Below, in pieces: positions 44,161-51,356 of a DNA stretch of 51,356 bases. This DNA comes from Xenococcaceae cyanobacterium MO_167.B52 (GTDB taxonomy: Bacteria > Cyanobacteriota > Cyanobacteriia > Cyanobacteriales > Xenococcaceae): positions 1 through 51,356 of the forward strand of contig JASJDB010000001.1 of assembly GCA_030065315.1 (NCBI GenBank), written 5' to 3'. Position 1 is the stretch's first letter; every line of letters begins with the position of its first letter. The translations under genes and the position numbers were made by a program. Below the pieces are notes generated by a model that was not told the origin of the DNA, ran no database searches, and worked only from the letters and a program-made list of their open reading frames with translations.

Positions 44161-44754
44161 ATGAGCATTAATTTACAAAAAGGACAGCGCATTTCTCTAA
44201 AAAAAGAAGCTCCTAATCTTACTAGAGTAATGTGTGGTTTAGGGTGGGATGTAGCCAAAAAAGATGGTGGTTTCTTTAGTAGTTTCTCTCCTGATTTTGA
44301 TTTAGATGCTTTTGTTATATGTCTCAATGACCAGCAAAAATTAAATAGTAAATCGGATATTATTTATTTTGCTAACTTAAGACATTCTTCAGGAGCTATT
44401 ACTCATTTGGGAGATAACCTAACTGGAGAAGGTGCGGGAGATGATGAGCAAATTATTGTCGATTTACCTACAATTCCCGCCAAGATTAGTAAGCTACTTT
44501 TTATGGTCAATATTTATGACTCGAAGAAGCGCAAGCAAGAATTTTCTCAAGTACAAAATGCTTTTGTGAGATTAGTTGATTTGAGTAATAATAAGGAAAT
44601 TGCTCGTTATCAACTTTCTGGAAATGAGTATGAAAATAAAACAGGATTGGTTTTAGGAGAAGTTTATCGACATAACGATGAGTGGAAAATGGCAGCTATA
44701 GGAAATGGATTCAATGCCAATGGAATCGGGGAAATAGCTCAACGGTATATCTAA
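44161..44754 (+). CDS. TerD-family stress protein 2
   Basis: 197 residues, paralogue of the preceding gene (LQKGQRISLKKEAPNLTRV, FDLDAFVICL, GDNLTGEGAGDDEQI, NAFVRLVDL). A small insertion after residue 35 (KKDGGFFSSFSP) is unique to this copy. The ATG follows the previous stop by three bases, implying translational coupling. The stop codon is overlapped by four bases by the convergent hypothetical gene. Confidence 0.95.
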   Translation: MSINLQKGQRISLKKEAPNLTRVMCGLGWDVAKKDGGFFSSFSPDFDLDAFVICLNDQQKLNSKSDIIYFANLRHSSGAITHLGDNLTGEGAGDDEQIIVDLPTIPAKISKLLFMVNIYDSKKRKQEFSQVQNAFVRLVDLSNNKEIARYQLSGNEYENKTGLVLGEVYRHNDEWKMAAIGNGFNANGIGEIAQRYI

Positions 44755-45383
44755 GAATTAGACTGATTTAATGTTCCTAAGTAGCTAATAGCTGCCTCTA
44801 ATTTTGAAGGATAAGATTCGGCAAGTTGATTAAACCAGATTCCTTCTTCAGAAGTAGGATCAAGGTTTGATAACCATTTTTCTGCTTGTCGAGTTAATGC
44901 CTTTCGCTTTAATTGTTTTTGTTGTTCTTGATTAATAATTTCTTGTTTGTTTCGATTATAAGTTAATTCAGCTCGTCTTTTTTGTTCGTCTTTATTACTT
45001 CTGTATTTGGATCTAATTGATGCTATATCTTGATTAATTTCAGAATAGTTATTAATACTATTACTAGCCTGATTGGAAGTTTTATTACTTTTTATTTCTG
45101 ATTTAAATCCTTCTAACAAGCTATTTACTTTATTATCAGATTTTCTTTTTTTTTGATCAGCTTTAATTGATGCTATATCCTGATTAATTTCAGAATAGTT
45201 GTTAATACTATTATTAGGCTGGTTGGAAGTTTTATTGCTCTTTATTTCTGATTTTGCTTCCTCTAGCAAGCTATTTATTCTGTTATCTGAACTTTGACTT
45301 TTTTGGTCTTTATTAGATGTTTTGTATTCAGATTTTAGATCGCTCAATAATTTATCTAAATCATTATCTTGCTCTGGTTTCAT
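44751..45383 (-). CDS. Hydrophilic repeat-containing protein of unknown function
   Basis: 210 residues, highly charged and Asn/Ser/Lys-rich, no membrane segment. Residues 32-81 and 82-131 are two copies of a 50-residue repeat (RINSLLEEAKSEIK, SINNYSEINQDIASI), nearly identical in DNA, and a third degenerate copy starts at 10. A C-terminal domain (RKALTRQAEKWLSNLDPTSE, EAAISYLGTL) looks conserved and distinct. I do not recognise a family for the repeat. Its position tail-to-tail with the terD pair hints at a joint role but proves nothing. Confidence 0.82.
   Translation of the reverse strand: MKPEQDNDLDKLLSDLKSEYKTSNKDQKSQSSDNRINSLLEEAKSEIKSNKTSNQPNNSINNYSEINQDIASIKADQKKRKSDNKVNSLLEGFKSEIKSNKTSNQASNSINNYSEINQDIASIRSKYRSNKDEQKRRAELTYNRNKQEIINQEQQKQLKRKALTRQAEKWLSNLDPTSEEGIWFNQLAESYPSKLEAAISYLGTLNQSNS
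44991..45290 (-). repeat. 150-bp tandem duplication in hypothetical gene
   Basis: Two adjacent 150-base units (45141-45290 and 44991-45140) encode residues 32-81 and 82-131. DNA identity is high including silent sites, so the duplication is recent. Confidence 0.88.
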
Positions 45384-45586
45384 AATTGTTAATTCTATTG
45401 CAAAAATAGTAAATAATAAATAGGCAAAATTGGAGATAGAAGTTGGAACAATTTATCCTTAGTTTATCGTTTTCTACAATTTACTGGAAAGTTTGTACTC
45501 CTGGTCTGCTTTCGCAGACGCTGCGCGAGATCGCGTTAATAAAATTATTGTTTAACCCTATCAAATACCTGAATACCTGAGACTTA
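45384..45586. other. Short intergenic region with GC-rich hairpin
   Basis: AT-rich except for TCTGCTTTCGCAGA and GCGCGAGATCGCG near 45504-45536, small hairpin-forming dispersed sequences of cyanobacterial type. No gene. Confidence 0.5.
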
Positions 45587-48500
45587 TTATCCTAAAACTT
45601 GGATTGGATGGAGAGGTTTCCATCCTTCTAATCTTTGAACCTGTGAGCGACAAGAATAACCCGTAGCTAAATAATATTGTCTCTGTTCTGATAGGAGCGG
45701 TAAATGTTGCCCCCAACTTAATTGATAAATGTCTTGAGAAGATTGATAGTGTTCAACTTGATGTCCATAAATACCTGCCATGCCACAACAACCAGTAGAG
45801 ATAGGTTTTAAAGATAGTCCCATGGCTTGAAAAACCTGTTGCCATTGTTGCACAGAAGCTAAAGCCAAAGTTTGCTCGCTACAGTGTCCTAAAAGATAGT
45901 AGGTTTGATTAGTATCAATTGAGGGCAGCCGTTGTAGTTGAGTTACTAAAAATTCTTGTAATAATTGAACTTTGGGTAAGGATTGTGAAGATTTAATAGT
46001 TTTAAGATATTCATCTCGATAAGTAAGAGTAATACTGGGTTCAATACCGAGAATAGGAATATCTAGATCTCCCAAATGTCTTAAAAACTCGGCATTTTTT
46101 TGCACGAGCAAGTTAAATTCTTGGCAAAACCCTAATACCTGCAATGGTTTACCACTACTAAAAAAGGGAGGAACATAGACTTTATATCCTAACCTAGTAA
46201 GAAAATCATAGATATCCAGAACTATTGATGATTCGTAGAAACTAGTAAAAGCATCTTGTAGTAAAATAACGCTATTGGCTTTCTCTTCCTCTCTTAAGCT
46301 GGATAATGCTTCTAAATTAAATTCTGGTGCGTTTCTATTACTTAATCCCTGTCTGACTGTTGCGGTACTAACTAAAGGGGGATCAACCAAACCGAAAAAC
46401 TGCTCGATAAACCAGCGTATTACTTGATTTTGCAGAGTAATATTATTAATTGAAGCTATATAAGATTGCCAACTAGCTAATCGTTCACTATTTCCGACTA
46501 AATAATCCCTTGGCGATCGCAAATAACGAGTATAGTAAAGATTAAGAAATTTTGCCTTGAGGCTGGGAATATCTACATGAATCGGGCATTGAGTAGCACA
46601 AGCTTTACAGGAAAGACAACCGTGCATTGCTTGGGCAACTTCATGGGAATAATCATAAACACCGAAGAACTTACCCAATGTATTCCAAATTTTAACCGTA
46701 AGGGGCAACTGCTGTTCGCCCTTACCAGGTGTCGCCAATATTTCCCGCTCTGATACAACAGATAATTGTCTTAGCCATTCTCTCAACAAACTAGCTCTAC
46801 CTTTAGGAGAATGAATTCTATTATTCATTCCCTTGTAAGAAGGACACATGACACTGTCAGGCTCAAAATTAAAACACATTCCATTGCCATTACAGCTAAA
46901 TGCTAATTCATACTCAGATTGCATAGCTGAATTTACTTGTCGGTCAAAATGTCCTCGAAGTGGTGATTCAATAGCTACAACTTCCTTCTTACTGTCGTAA
47001 GGAGTGACTATTTTTCCTGGATTTAAACGATTATCTGGATCAAAGGCAGCCTTTATTTTACGTAAATCTTGATATAACTCTTCACCAAAAAAGACGGGAG
47101 TGTATTCACTGCGGAATCCTTTGCCATGTTCTCCCCACATCACACCGCCGTATTTTCTAACTAGGGCAACTACTTGATCTGATAATTGCCGAATTAATGT
47201 TTCATCTTCTGATAGTTTTAAATCTAATGCAGGTCGAACATGGACGCAACCAACATCTACATGACCATACATGGCATAATCTAGTTGATATCCATCTAGT
47301 AAAGCTTTAAATTCTCGAATATAGCTGAATAGACAGGAAGGAGGAACAGCCGTATCTTCAATAAAAGCGATCGGTTTGCGGGTTCCTGGGCGATTTCCTA
47401 GTAAGCCAGCCCCTTTTTTACGTAATTGCCAGATATTTAGACTCTCTTGTTCATTTTGTGCCAAATAATACCCTTTAGCTTGTTGAGATTCTAGATTGCT
47501 AATAAGGTTATTAACCTTGGTTTCTAATTGACTGAGATTGTCTCCTGCCAACTCAACCAAATTAATTGCCTTAGCATCACCGATAAAATCTTTAACGCGA
47601 TAGTATATTTCATCTCCTTTTGCCAAGGCTAATATTTTCTCATCAATAGTTTCAATCGCGCTTGGTTTAAAGTGTAATAAATTTTCTGCTGCTGCAAGGG
47701 CATGGTCAAAACAACTATAGTGAATTGCTACTAACTTTTTATAGTTGGGAATTTTAGTGAGTTTTAGTTTCGCTTCTGTAATAATCGCTAGTGTGCCTTC
47801 CGAACCTGCAATAATACGGTTGAGATCGAAAGTAGCTCTATCTACCGTATAAACTTTAGCCAAGTTATAGCCTGTCATAAACCTGGGCATTTTCGGGAAA
47901 GTCTGTTCGATGAGTTCTTGTTTAGAAGAGACAATTTGATCAACTTGACGATAAATATTACCTAAACTTCCCGAATCTTGTTTGAATTCCCATAAAGTAT
48001 TGCTATTAATAGGACGCGATTGCGCTACTGTGCCATCAACTAAAATCCAGTTCAGTTCTAAAATATGATCGCTAGTACGTCCATAAATCCTTGAGCCTTT
48101 ACCACAAGCATCAGTGTTGATCATTCCTCCTAAAGTAGCGCGACTGCTAGGGGCAACAGAAGGAGCAAAGAATACTCCATAAGGCTGCAAATAACTATTA
48201 AGTTGGTCGAGAATTACTCCTGGTTGCACCCTTACCCAACCCTCTTCGAGATTCATCTCTAGAATCTGTTTCATATATTTAGAGCAATCTATAACAATCC
48301 CCATTGCAAGAGATTGACCATTTGTTCCTGTACCCCCACCTCTGGGAGAAAAAGTGATTTCTCGATAAGATTCTTGACTAGCTAAACGAAATAAATGCAC
48401 CAAGTCATCGCTAGTTCGAGGAAAGACAACTCCTTGAGGCAGAATCTGATAAATACTATTATCTGTAGATAAGATTAAACGATTAGCAAAGTCAGCCCTA

Positions 48501-48592
48501 ATTTCTCCTGTAAAGGGAGTTTTAGCCAATTCTGTAAGAAAGGTAGCGTATTTTTCAGTTAACTTCAACTGAAGATTTAGTCTGGGAATCAT
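45587..48592 (-). CDS. FAD-linked oxidase fused to Fe-S domain (GlcD/YdiJ-like dehydrogenase)
   Basis: 1001 residues. The N-terminal PCMH/FAD-binding domain (SPRGGGTGTNGQSLAMGIVID, VQPGVILDQLN, DACGKGSRIYGRTSDHILEL) and the FAD C-terminal domain (YGHVDVGCVHVRPALDL, WGEHGKGFRSEY, NPGKIV) give a GlcD-like half. The second half has CNGNGMCFNFEP, a 4Fe-4S ferredoxin motif CLSCKACATQCPIHVD, and a CCG-type domain (TGCCGMAGIYG). This matches the YdiJ/D-2-hydroxyacid dehydrogenase class; the acceptor and exact substrate (D-2-hydroxyglutarate or D-lactate are candidates) are not deducible. Start ATG has no strong ribosome site. It is monocistronic. Confidence 0.94.
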   Translation of the reverse strand: MIPRLNLQLKLTEKYATFLTELAKTPFTGEIRADFANRLILSTDNSIYQILPQGVVFPRTSDDLVHLFRLASQESYREITFSPRGGGTGTNGQSLAMGIVIDCSKYMKQILEMNLEEGWVRVQPGVILDQLNSYLQPYGVFFAPSVAPSSRATLGGMINTDACGKGSRIYGRTSDHILELNWILVDGTVAQSRPINSNTLWEFKQDSGSLGNIYRQVDQIVSSKQELIEQTFPKMPRFMTGYNLAKVYTVDRATFDLNRIIAGSEGTLAIITEAKLKLTKIPNYKKLVAIHYSCFDHALAAAENLLHFKPSAIETIDEKILALAKGDEIYYRVKDFIGDAKAINLVELAGDNLSQLETKVNNLISNLESQQAKGYYLAQNEQESLNIWQLRKKGAGLLGNRPGTRKPIAFIEDTAVPPSCLFSYIREFKALLDGYQLDYAMYGHVDVGCVHVRPALDLKLSEDETLIRQLSDQVVALVRKYGGVMWGEHGKGFRSEYTPVFFGEELYQDLRKIKAAFDPDNRLNPGKIVTPYDSKKEVVAIESPLRGHFDRQVNSAMQSEYELAFSCNGNGMCFNFEPDSVMCPSYKGMNNRIHSPKGRASLLREWLRQLSVVSEREILATPGKGEQQLPLTVKIWNTLGKFFGVYDYSHEVAQAMHGCLSCKACATQCPIHVDIPSLKAKFLNLYYTRYLRSPRDYLVGNSERLASWQSYIASINNITLQNQVIRWFIEQFFGLVDPPLVSTATVRQGLSNRNAPEFNLEALSSLREEEKANSVILLQDAFTSFYESSIVLDIYDFLTRLGYKVYVPPFFSSGKPLQVLGFCQEFNLLVQKNAEFLRHLGDLDIPILGIEPSITLTYRDEYLKTIKSSQSLPKVQLLQEFLVTQLQRLPSIDTNQTYYLLGHCSEQTLALASVQQWQQVFQAMGLSLKPISTGCCGMAGIYGHQVEHYQSSQDIYQLSWGQHLPLLSEQRQYYLATGYSCRSQVQRLEGWKPLHPIQVLG

Positions 48593-49134
48593 TATGATAG
48601 TTCATTTTTGAGGTTATTCTACAACGACTTAAACACAATTTTATTCTCCATAATTTCCCTCAATCTTTTCTTTATAGTTTCCTTCTTTTGCTAAATTTTC
48701 TTTTTGATTCGCAGTCCCTTTTTCTCTCAAAGTAATAATCGCTCTGGCTAATTAAAATTCAGGCTTAAAAGCATCATATTCTGCTTTAACTTATGGAGCA
48801 GATAATATTTCCTCCGAAAATCTGCTCCAAATCATCCAAGCGTAGAGACAACCGTGATCGCTATCCCGTTACGACAAAAAAGAGATTCAAGACCGCATTT
48901 CCTTACACAGCCTTTTTCTCACAACTTTAGGGCAATGCAGCAGAGGCGATCGCCTGCCTTAAAATTCTACTTAAATCAATCAACTAAAGTAGGGACATAA
49001 GTAGGTCGGGATAATTAAACTCGACTAAGTTTACTTTTGTAAAGTAGATTTAACCTATTGATTTATATCAAGTTGAGGCAAGTTTACATTTTGTTACATA
49101 CTTCAGGTTATTTATGTCTGTCTACTTAAACAAT
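48593..49134. other. Intergenic region with decayed gene and IS-end-like repeats
   Basis: No intact gene. A decayed XRE-like antitoxin fragment is readable on the - strand (about 48690-48800). ATCCC-n-GACAAAAAAGAGA at 48861-48884 matches ends at 50007 and 50266. Confidence 0.55.
48690..48800 (-). pseudogene. Possible remnant of XRE/HigA-like antitoxin
   Basis: The - strand frame reads VKAEYDAFKPEF, stop, LARAIITLREKGTANQKENLAKE. The pattern of KAEYDA..PEF..LARAII.LRE is that of HTH XRE antitoxins such as HigA, but with an in-frame stop and a decayed helix-turn-helix. No full gene can be recovered. Assignment is tentative. Confidence 0.4.
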
Positions 49135-49530
49135 TTACCAATTAACAACTTTTAAACTTTTCACTTCATTAAAATGAGCATCACGGGTTACTAAAATTAA
49201 ATCATATTGAATGGTAATTGCTGCAATCCAGATATCATTTTCTGGTAAAGGACGACCTTTAATACGTAAACTATTTTTAACTTCTCCATAATAGCGAGAT
49301 GTTTGAGCATCACAGCTTAAAATCACATTATTAAGCACAAAATTTTCTATTTTAGCTAAATTTTCTGTTACTCTTTGAGACTTATTTGCTCCATAATATA
49401 ACTCTCCCACGGCAATACTAGGAATAAAAACCTCTTCAGTTTTAGCTAAATGGGTTTTAATATTAGCTTCATCTGCGAAAAGAGCAATGATAATATTAGT
49501 ATCTAACAAATATTTACCATTCTTGAGCAT
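49135..49530 (-). CDS. VapC-like PIN-domain toxin
   Basis: About 131 residues from the ATG at 49530; a GTG at 49542 is the alternative. PIN-domain acidic residues are in place: LLDTNIIIALF (first Asp), AVGELYYGAN (Glu), and ENDIWIAA and VTRDAHF (later Asp residues). VapC toxins are RNases, often cleaving tRNA or rRNA. The start lies inside the preceding antitoxin gene, so the two form an overlapping toxin-antitoxin module. Intact, unlike the dead module near 12.3 kb. Confidence 0.92.
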   Translation of the reverse strand: MLKNGKYLLDTNIIIALFADEANIKTHLAKTEEVFIPSIAVGELYYGANKSQRVTENLAKIENFVLNNVILSCDAQTSRYYGEVKNSLRIKGRPLPENDIWIAAITIQYDLILVTRDAHFNEVKSLKVVNW

Positions 49531-49747
49531 CAACGACTTCACATCCTTCTAAAATAGCCTTATTCATTAACTGTAAATCTTCTTTATTAATTATTCCGGC
49601 AAAGCGATTTAATTGTTCTCCTTTGACTCCTTGAGGTAAAGGATTTAAGTTTTCGATTTCTTTTAAAATTATCTGAGCAATATTATCTTGTTCAGATTCA
49701 GGTAGTTTTTTGATTTTAGCAATGGCTTGCTCTAATAAATTTGTCAT
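49514..49747 (-). CDS. Antitoxin partner of VapC
   Basis: 77 residues from the ATG at 49747, preceded by GGGGGAATA; a longer frame from 49822 would add 25 residues with no support. The sequence (EQAIAKIKKLPESEQDNIAQ, LQLMNKAILEGCEVVDAQEW) is a short hydrophilic helical antitoxin of VapB-like type. The C-terminal Glu/Asp-rich tail could fill the toxin active site. It overlaps the toxin start by 17 bases. Confidence 0.85.
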   Translation of the reverse strand: MTNLLEQAIAKIKKLPESEQDNIAQIILKEIENLNPLPQGVKGEQLNRFAGIINKEDLQLMNKAILEGCEVVDAQEW

Positions 49748-50256
49748 TATTCCCCCCATTTGGCAGCTCATAATAGCAAATATCTCTACTTTATCGCAGA
49801 GGAAAGGATGAGCTATATTCACTCTTTTAATCTAACCTTTTCAACCGATTGGTTCAGTTACGTAGAACGCAACAGAAGCGTTATTTTTGCGTTACGTCCA
49901 CCGATAATAGCTTTTTCGATTATACAGAAAGCATCGTCTGTGTATCAGTCAACATCTTGTTGTAAGTTAATAGCGATCGCCGAGATAAACCCTTAGAGCA
50001 TCGCCATCCCATCATGACAAAAAAGAGAATCACGATCTCCTAAAGTGCCAAGTGTCAGAATCGTGAATCTCTAAGGTTAGGTTATCCCTCTTTTGTTACT
50101 TTAGGATTAACTTTTGTAAAGCCTTTTTTAGAGTCCTTATTTCCATTGAGATTGGTCAATTGTCAATAGTTTTGCGGTCGCAAAACTAAAAAAGCAAATA
50201 AATAATAGAAAAAAACGCTGAGATTCTTATATCGTAGATTTTTCAAGATTAAATTT
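49748..50256. other. Intergenic region with IS-end-like inverted repeats
   Basis: No gene seen. Contains a 12-base-class inverted repeat (50025-50071), inverted ends at 50007-50029 and 50086-50107, repeat R3 copy 2 (50129-50176) and a AGTTTTGCG/CGCAAAACT hairpin (50168-50187). Confidence 0.6.
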
Positions 50257-50287
50257 TTATTTTTTATCCCATAGTGACAAAAGAGGG
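50086..50287. mobile_element. Transposon-like element with inverted ends (family R5)
   Basis: CCCTCTTTTGTTACT at 50086 and its near reverse complement AGTGACAAAAGAGGG ending at 50287 form inverted ends matching at 19 of 22 positions. The 202-base interior has no gene. Related ends occur at 48861 and 50007. The right end abuts a truncated ferritin-like gene, indicating insertion or deletion there. Confidence 0.65.
50129..50176 (+). repeat. Dispersed repeat R3, copy 2
   Basis: 48-base stretch matching 33503-33550, ending in TTTTGCG. Here it lies inside the inverted-end element. Confidence 0.75.
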
Positions 50288-50400
50288 TTGATAAAGGGTC
50301 GAATTTGACCGAATTTATTAATGACTAGCCTATAGGTTGCACGGGCTTTATATTCATCTTCGAGAGCTTCAAGCAAGGCTGATTCTAAATTTTCTAGCAT
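50257..50400 (-). pseudogene. N-terminal fragment of ferritin-like DUF2202 protein
   Basis: 47 codons. The frame MLENLESALLEALEDEYKAR, then ATYRLVINKFGQIRPFIN, is the first helix of a DUF2202-type ferritin-like protein, including the Glu residue expected to bind metal. The family sequence stops exactly where the inverted-end element begins; the remaining codons (PLLSLWDKK) derive from the element. The expected downstream iron-binding helices are absent. A truncated gene, likely inactive. Confidence 0.7.
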
Positions 50401-50485
50401 GGTAGATATCTTTTTCCTCTGCGAAGTTGGTCGATTATTGGTGCAGTACCTCTCTTGTTGATCAAGAAGCGTCTAATAGTTCACT

Positions 50486-51356
50486 TTAACTACCTAGTAA
50501 AAATTTAAGCCAAGAGGATAATTGATGATGCCGTTTATATCTTCTAATAGTTAATCCGATTCCAAGGAGGGCAACTATTAATATAATATATATTGATAGA
50601 GTTAAAAATAAAGATATATCTGACCAAATTTTAAAAATAATCCACCCTAAAATTACCGAGTGCAAAATATACATAAATAAAGAACACTCTCCCAGAACTT
50701 GAAAATATTTATACAAGGGAATATTCTTGGTTAGATCTACTAAAAATAATAAACCTAAAAATAATCCTAAAGCAGTCAGGTTAAAACCAATAACAGGTGG
50801 ATAAAATAGCTCGCTATATCCTTCTCTTTCATATAAAGCACCAGGATAATAAACCCATAGGCTTAATCCTAAAGCTAATAAAAATAATCCCCAATATAAA
50901 AATTCTTTCTGATAATTTAGTTGCCATCTTAATCGACTAACTAAAATACCAAAAAAGGCATATCCTAACCAAGGAAAAATGGGAAACCACCCATCAATTA
51001 GCCAATGTCTCAAACTTAATAAGAACCAGGCTAAGTTAATCGTGTTTAAGGCAGATAAATATTTTTCAGCATCAGGATAGGCTGAATATCCTAGGAAATT
51101 TTGTAAAATAATCGTCCCCAAAAATATTCCCATTATTAGGATTATACTTTGCCAAGTTTTTAATTGATGTACTCCATAACTTAAAGGGATAGCTAAACCT
51201 ATTAAATAGAGTACATCTATCGTAGAAAAAGGAATTATATTCCAAATTAGAAGATCAATCAAAGCTCCAATTATGATTAAGATTAATCCTCTTCTTAGGT
51301 AATAATTAAAATTATGTTTTTTCTTAAGTCTCGTCAAAGCGACCATCATTCCTGAC
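50486..51356 (-). CDS. Multi-pass membrane protein, DUF1624/HGSNAT-like (5' end outside window)
   Basis: At least 287 codons are visible and the frame stays open to the window edge, so the N-terminus lies beyond it; the first ATG in the window is not the true start. About nine hydrophobic helices are present. The sequence (RRGLILIIIGALIDLLIWNI, FPWLGYAFFGILVSRL, LGECSLFMYILHSVILGWI) resembles the heparan-alpha-glucosaminide N-acetyltransferase-like DUF1624 family, which transfers acyl groups across membranes; the catalytic His in that family would lie in the missing part. Substrate unknown. Confidence 0.8.
   Translation of the reverse strand, partial: SGMMVALTRLKKKHNFNYYLRRGLILIIIGALIDLLIWNIIPFSTIDVLYLIGLAIPLSYGVHQLKTWQSIILIMGIFLGTIILQNFLGYSAYPDAEKYLSALNTINLAWFLLSLRHWLIDGWFPIFPWLGYAFFGILVSRLRWQLNYQKEFLYWGLFLLALGLSLWVYYPGALYEREGYSELFYPPVIGFNLTALGLFLGLLFLVDLTKNIPLYKYFQVLGECSLFMYILHSVILGWIIFKIWSDISLFLTLSIYIILIVALLGIGLTIRRYKRHHQLSSWLKFLLGS

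Overview
The window is chromosomal DNA from a cyanobacterium. Evidence: the HIP1 palindrome GCGATCGC recurs in most genes (for example near 6350, 6672, 8057, 10129, 10519, 11609 and 28055); the gene set includes cyAbrB, Ycf23, SbtA/SbtB, an RNase E with an Arg-rich tail and its rnhB neighbour; and intergenic DNA carries heptamer tandem repeats and very small dispersed repeats typical of large filamentous or colonial cyanobacteria. Most of the DNA is AT-rich. I cannot name the genus; a Pleurocapsa- or Chroococcales-like organism is a guess.

Layout. 1-6100: taxis cluster on the + strand with the 3' end of one methyl-accepting protein, a second receptor with a PhnD-like sensor, and a CheA hybrid kinase. 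6254-10652: recQ, then a convergent kinase whose GAF domain carries both cysteines of a DXCF cyanobacteriochrome. 11011-16430 (- strand): an unknown 350-residue protein, an NAD(P)-binding protein, and the rnhB-rne pair, with a dead DUF433/DUF5615 toxin-antitoxin remnant between. 17351-25134: cysteine desulfurase, folK, a PBP4-type carboxypeptidase, an RND adaptor lipoprotein, a DUF6679-like protein, a GldA-like dehydrogenase, a CPBP protease and cyAbrB. 25733-32540: REC-GGDEF-EAL protein, cobM, lgt, tilS, recJ. 32551-35342: repeat-rich stretch with a transposon-split DUF29 gene and a glutaminase. 35343-40740: orphan ATP-grasp protein, the GC-rich sbtA-sbtB bicarbonate operon, ycf23 and the Mrp-type ATPase. 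41149-51356: cysS, a TerD pair facing a repeat-containing protein, a 1001-residue FAD/Fe-S dehydrogenase, an intact VapBC-like module, gene remnants, and a membrane acyltransferase-like gene cut by the window edge.

No CRISPR array, rRNA or tRNA was found. The most notable items are: (i) the DXCF dual-cysteine photoreceptor kinase; (ii) at least three families of short transposon-like repeats with inverted ends, one splitting a DUF29 gene and one abutting a truncated ferritin-like gene; (iii) 22-25 bp elements inserted inside other repeats with short direct repeats at their borders; (iv) an sbtAB operon whose base composition is foreign to its surroundings and whose SbtB lacks the usual Cys-containing C-terminal loop; (v) two tandem chemoreceptors that differ almost only at the kinase-contacting tip.
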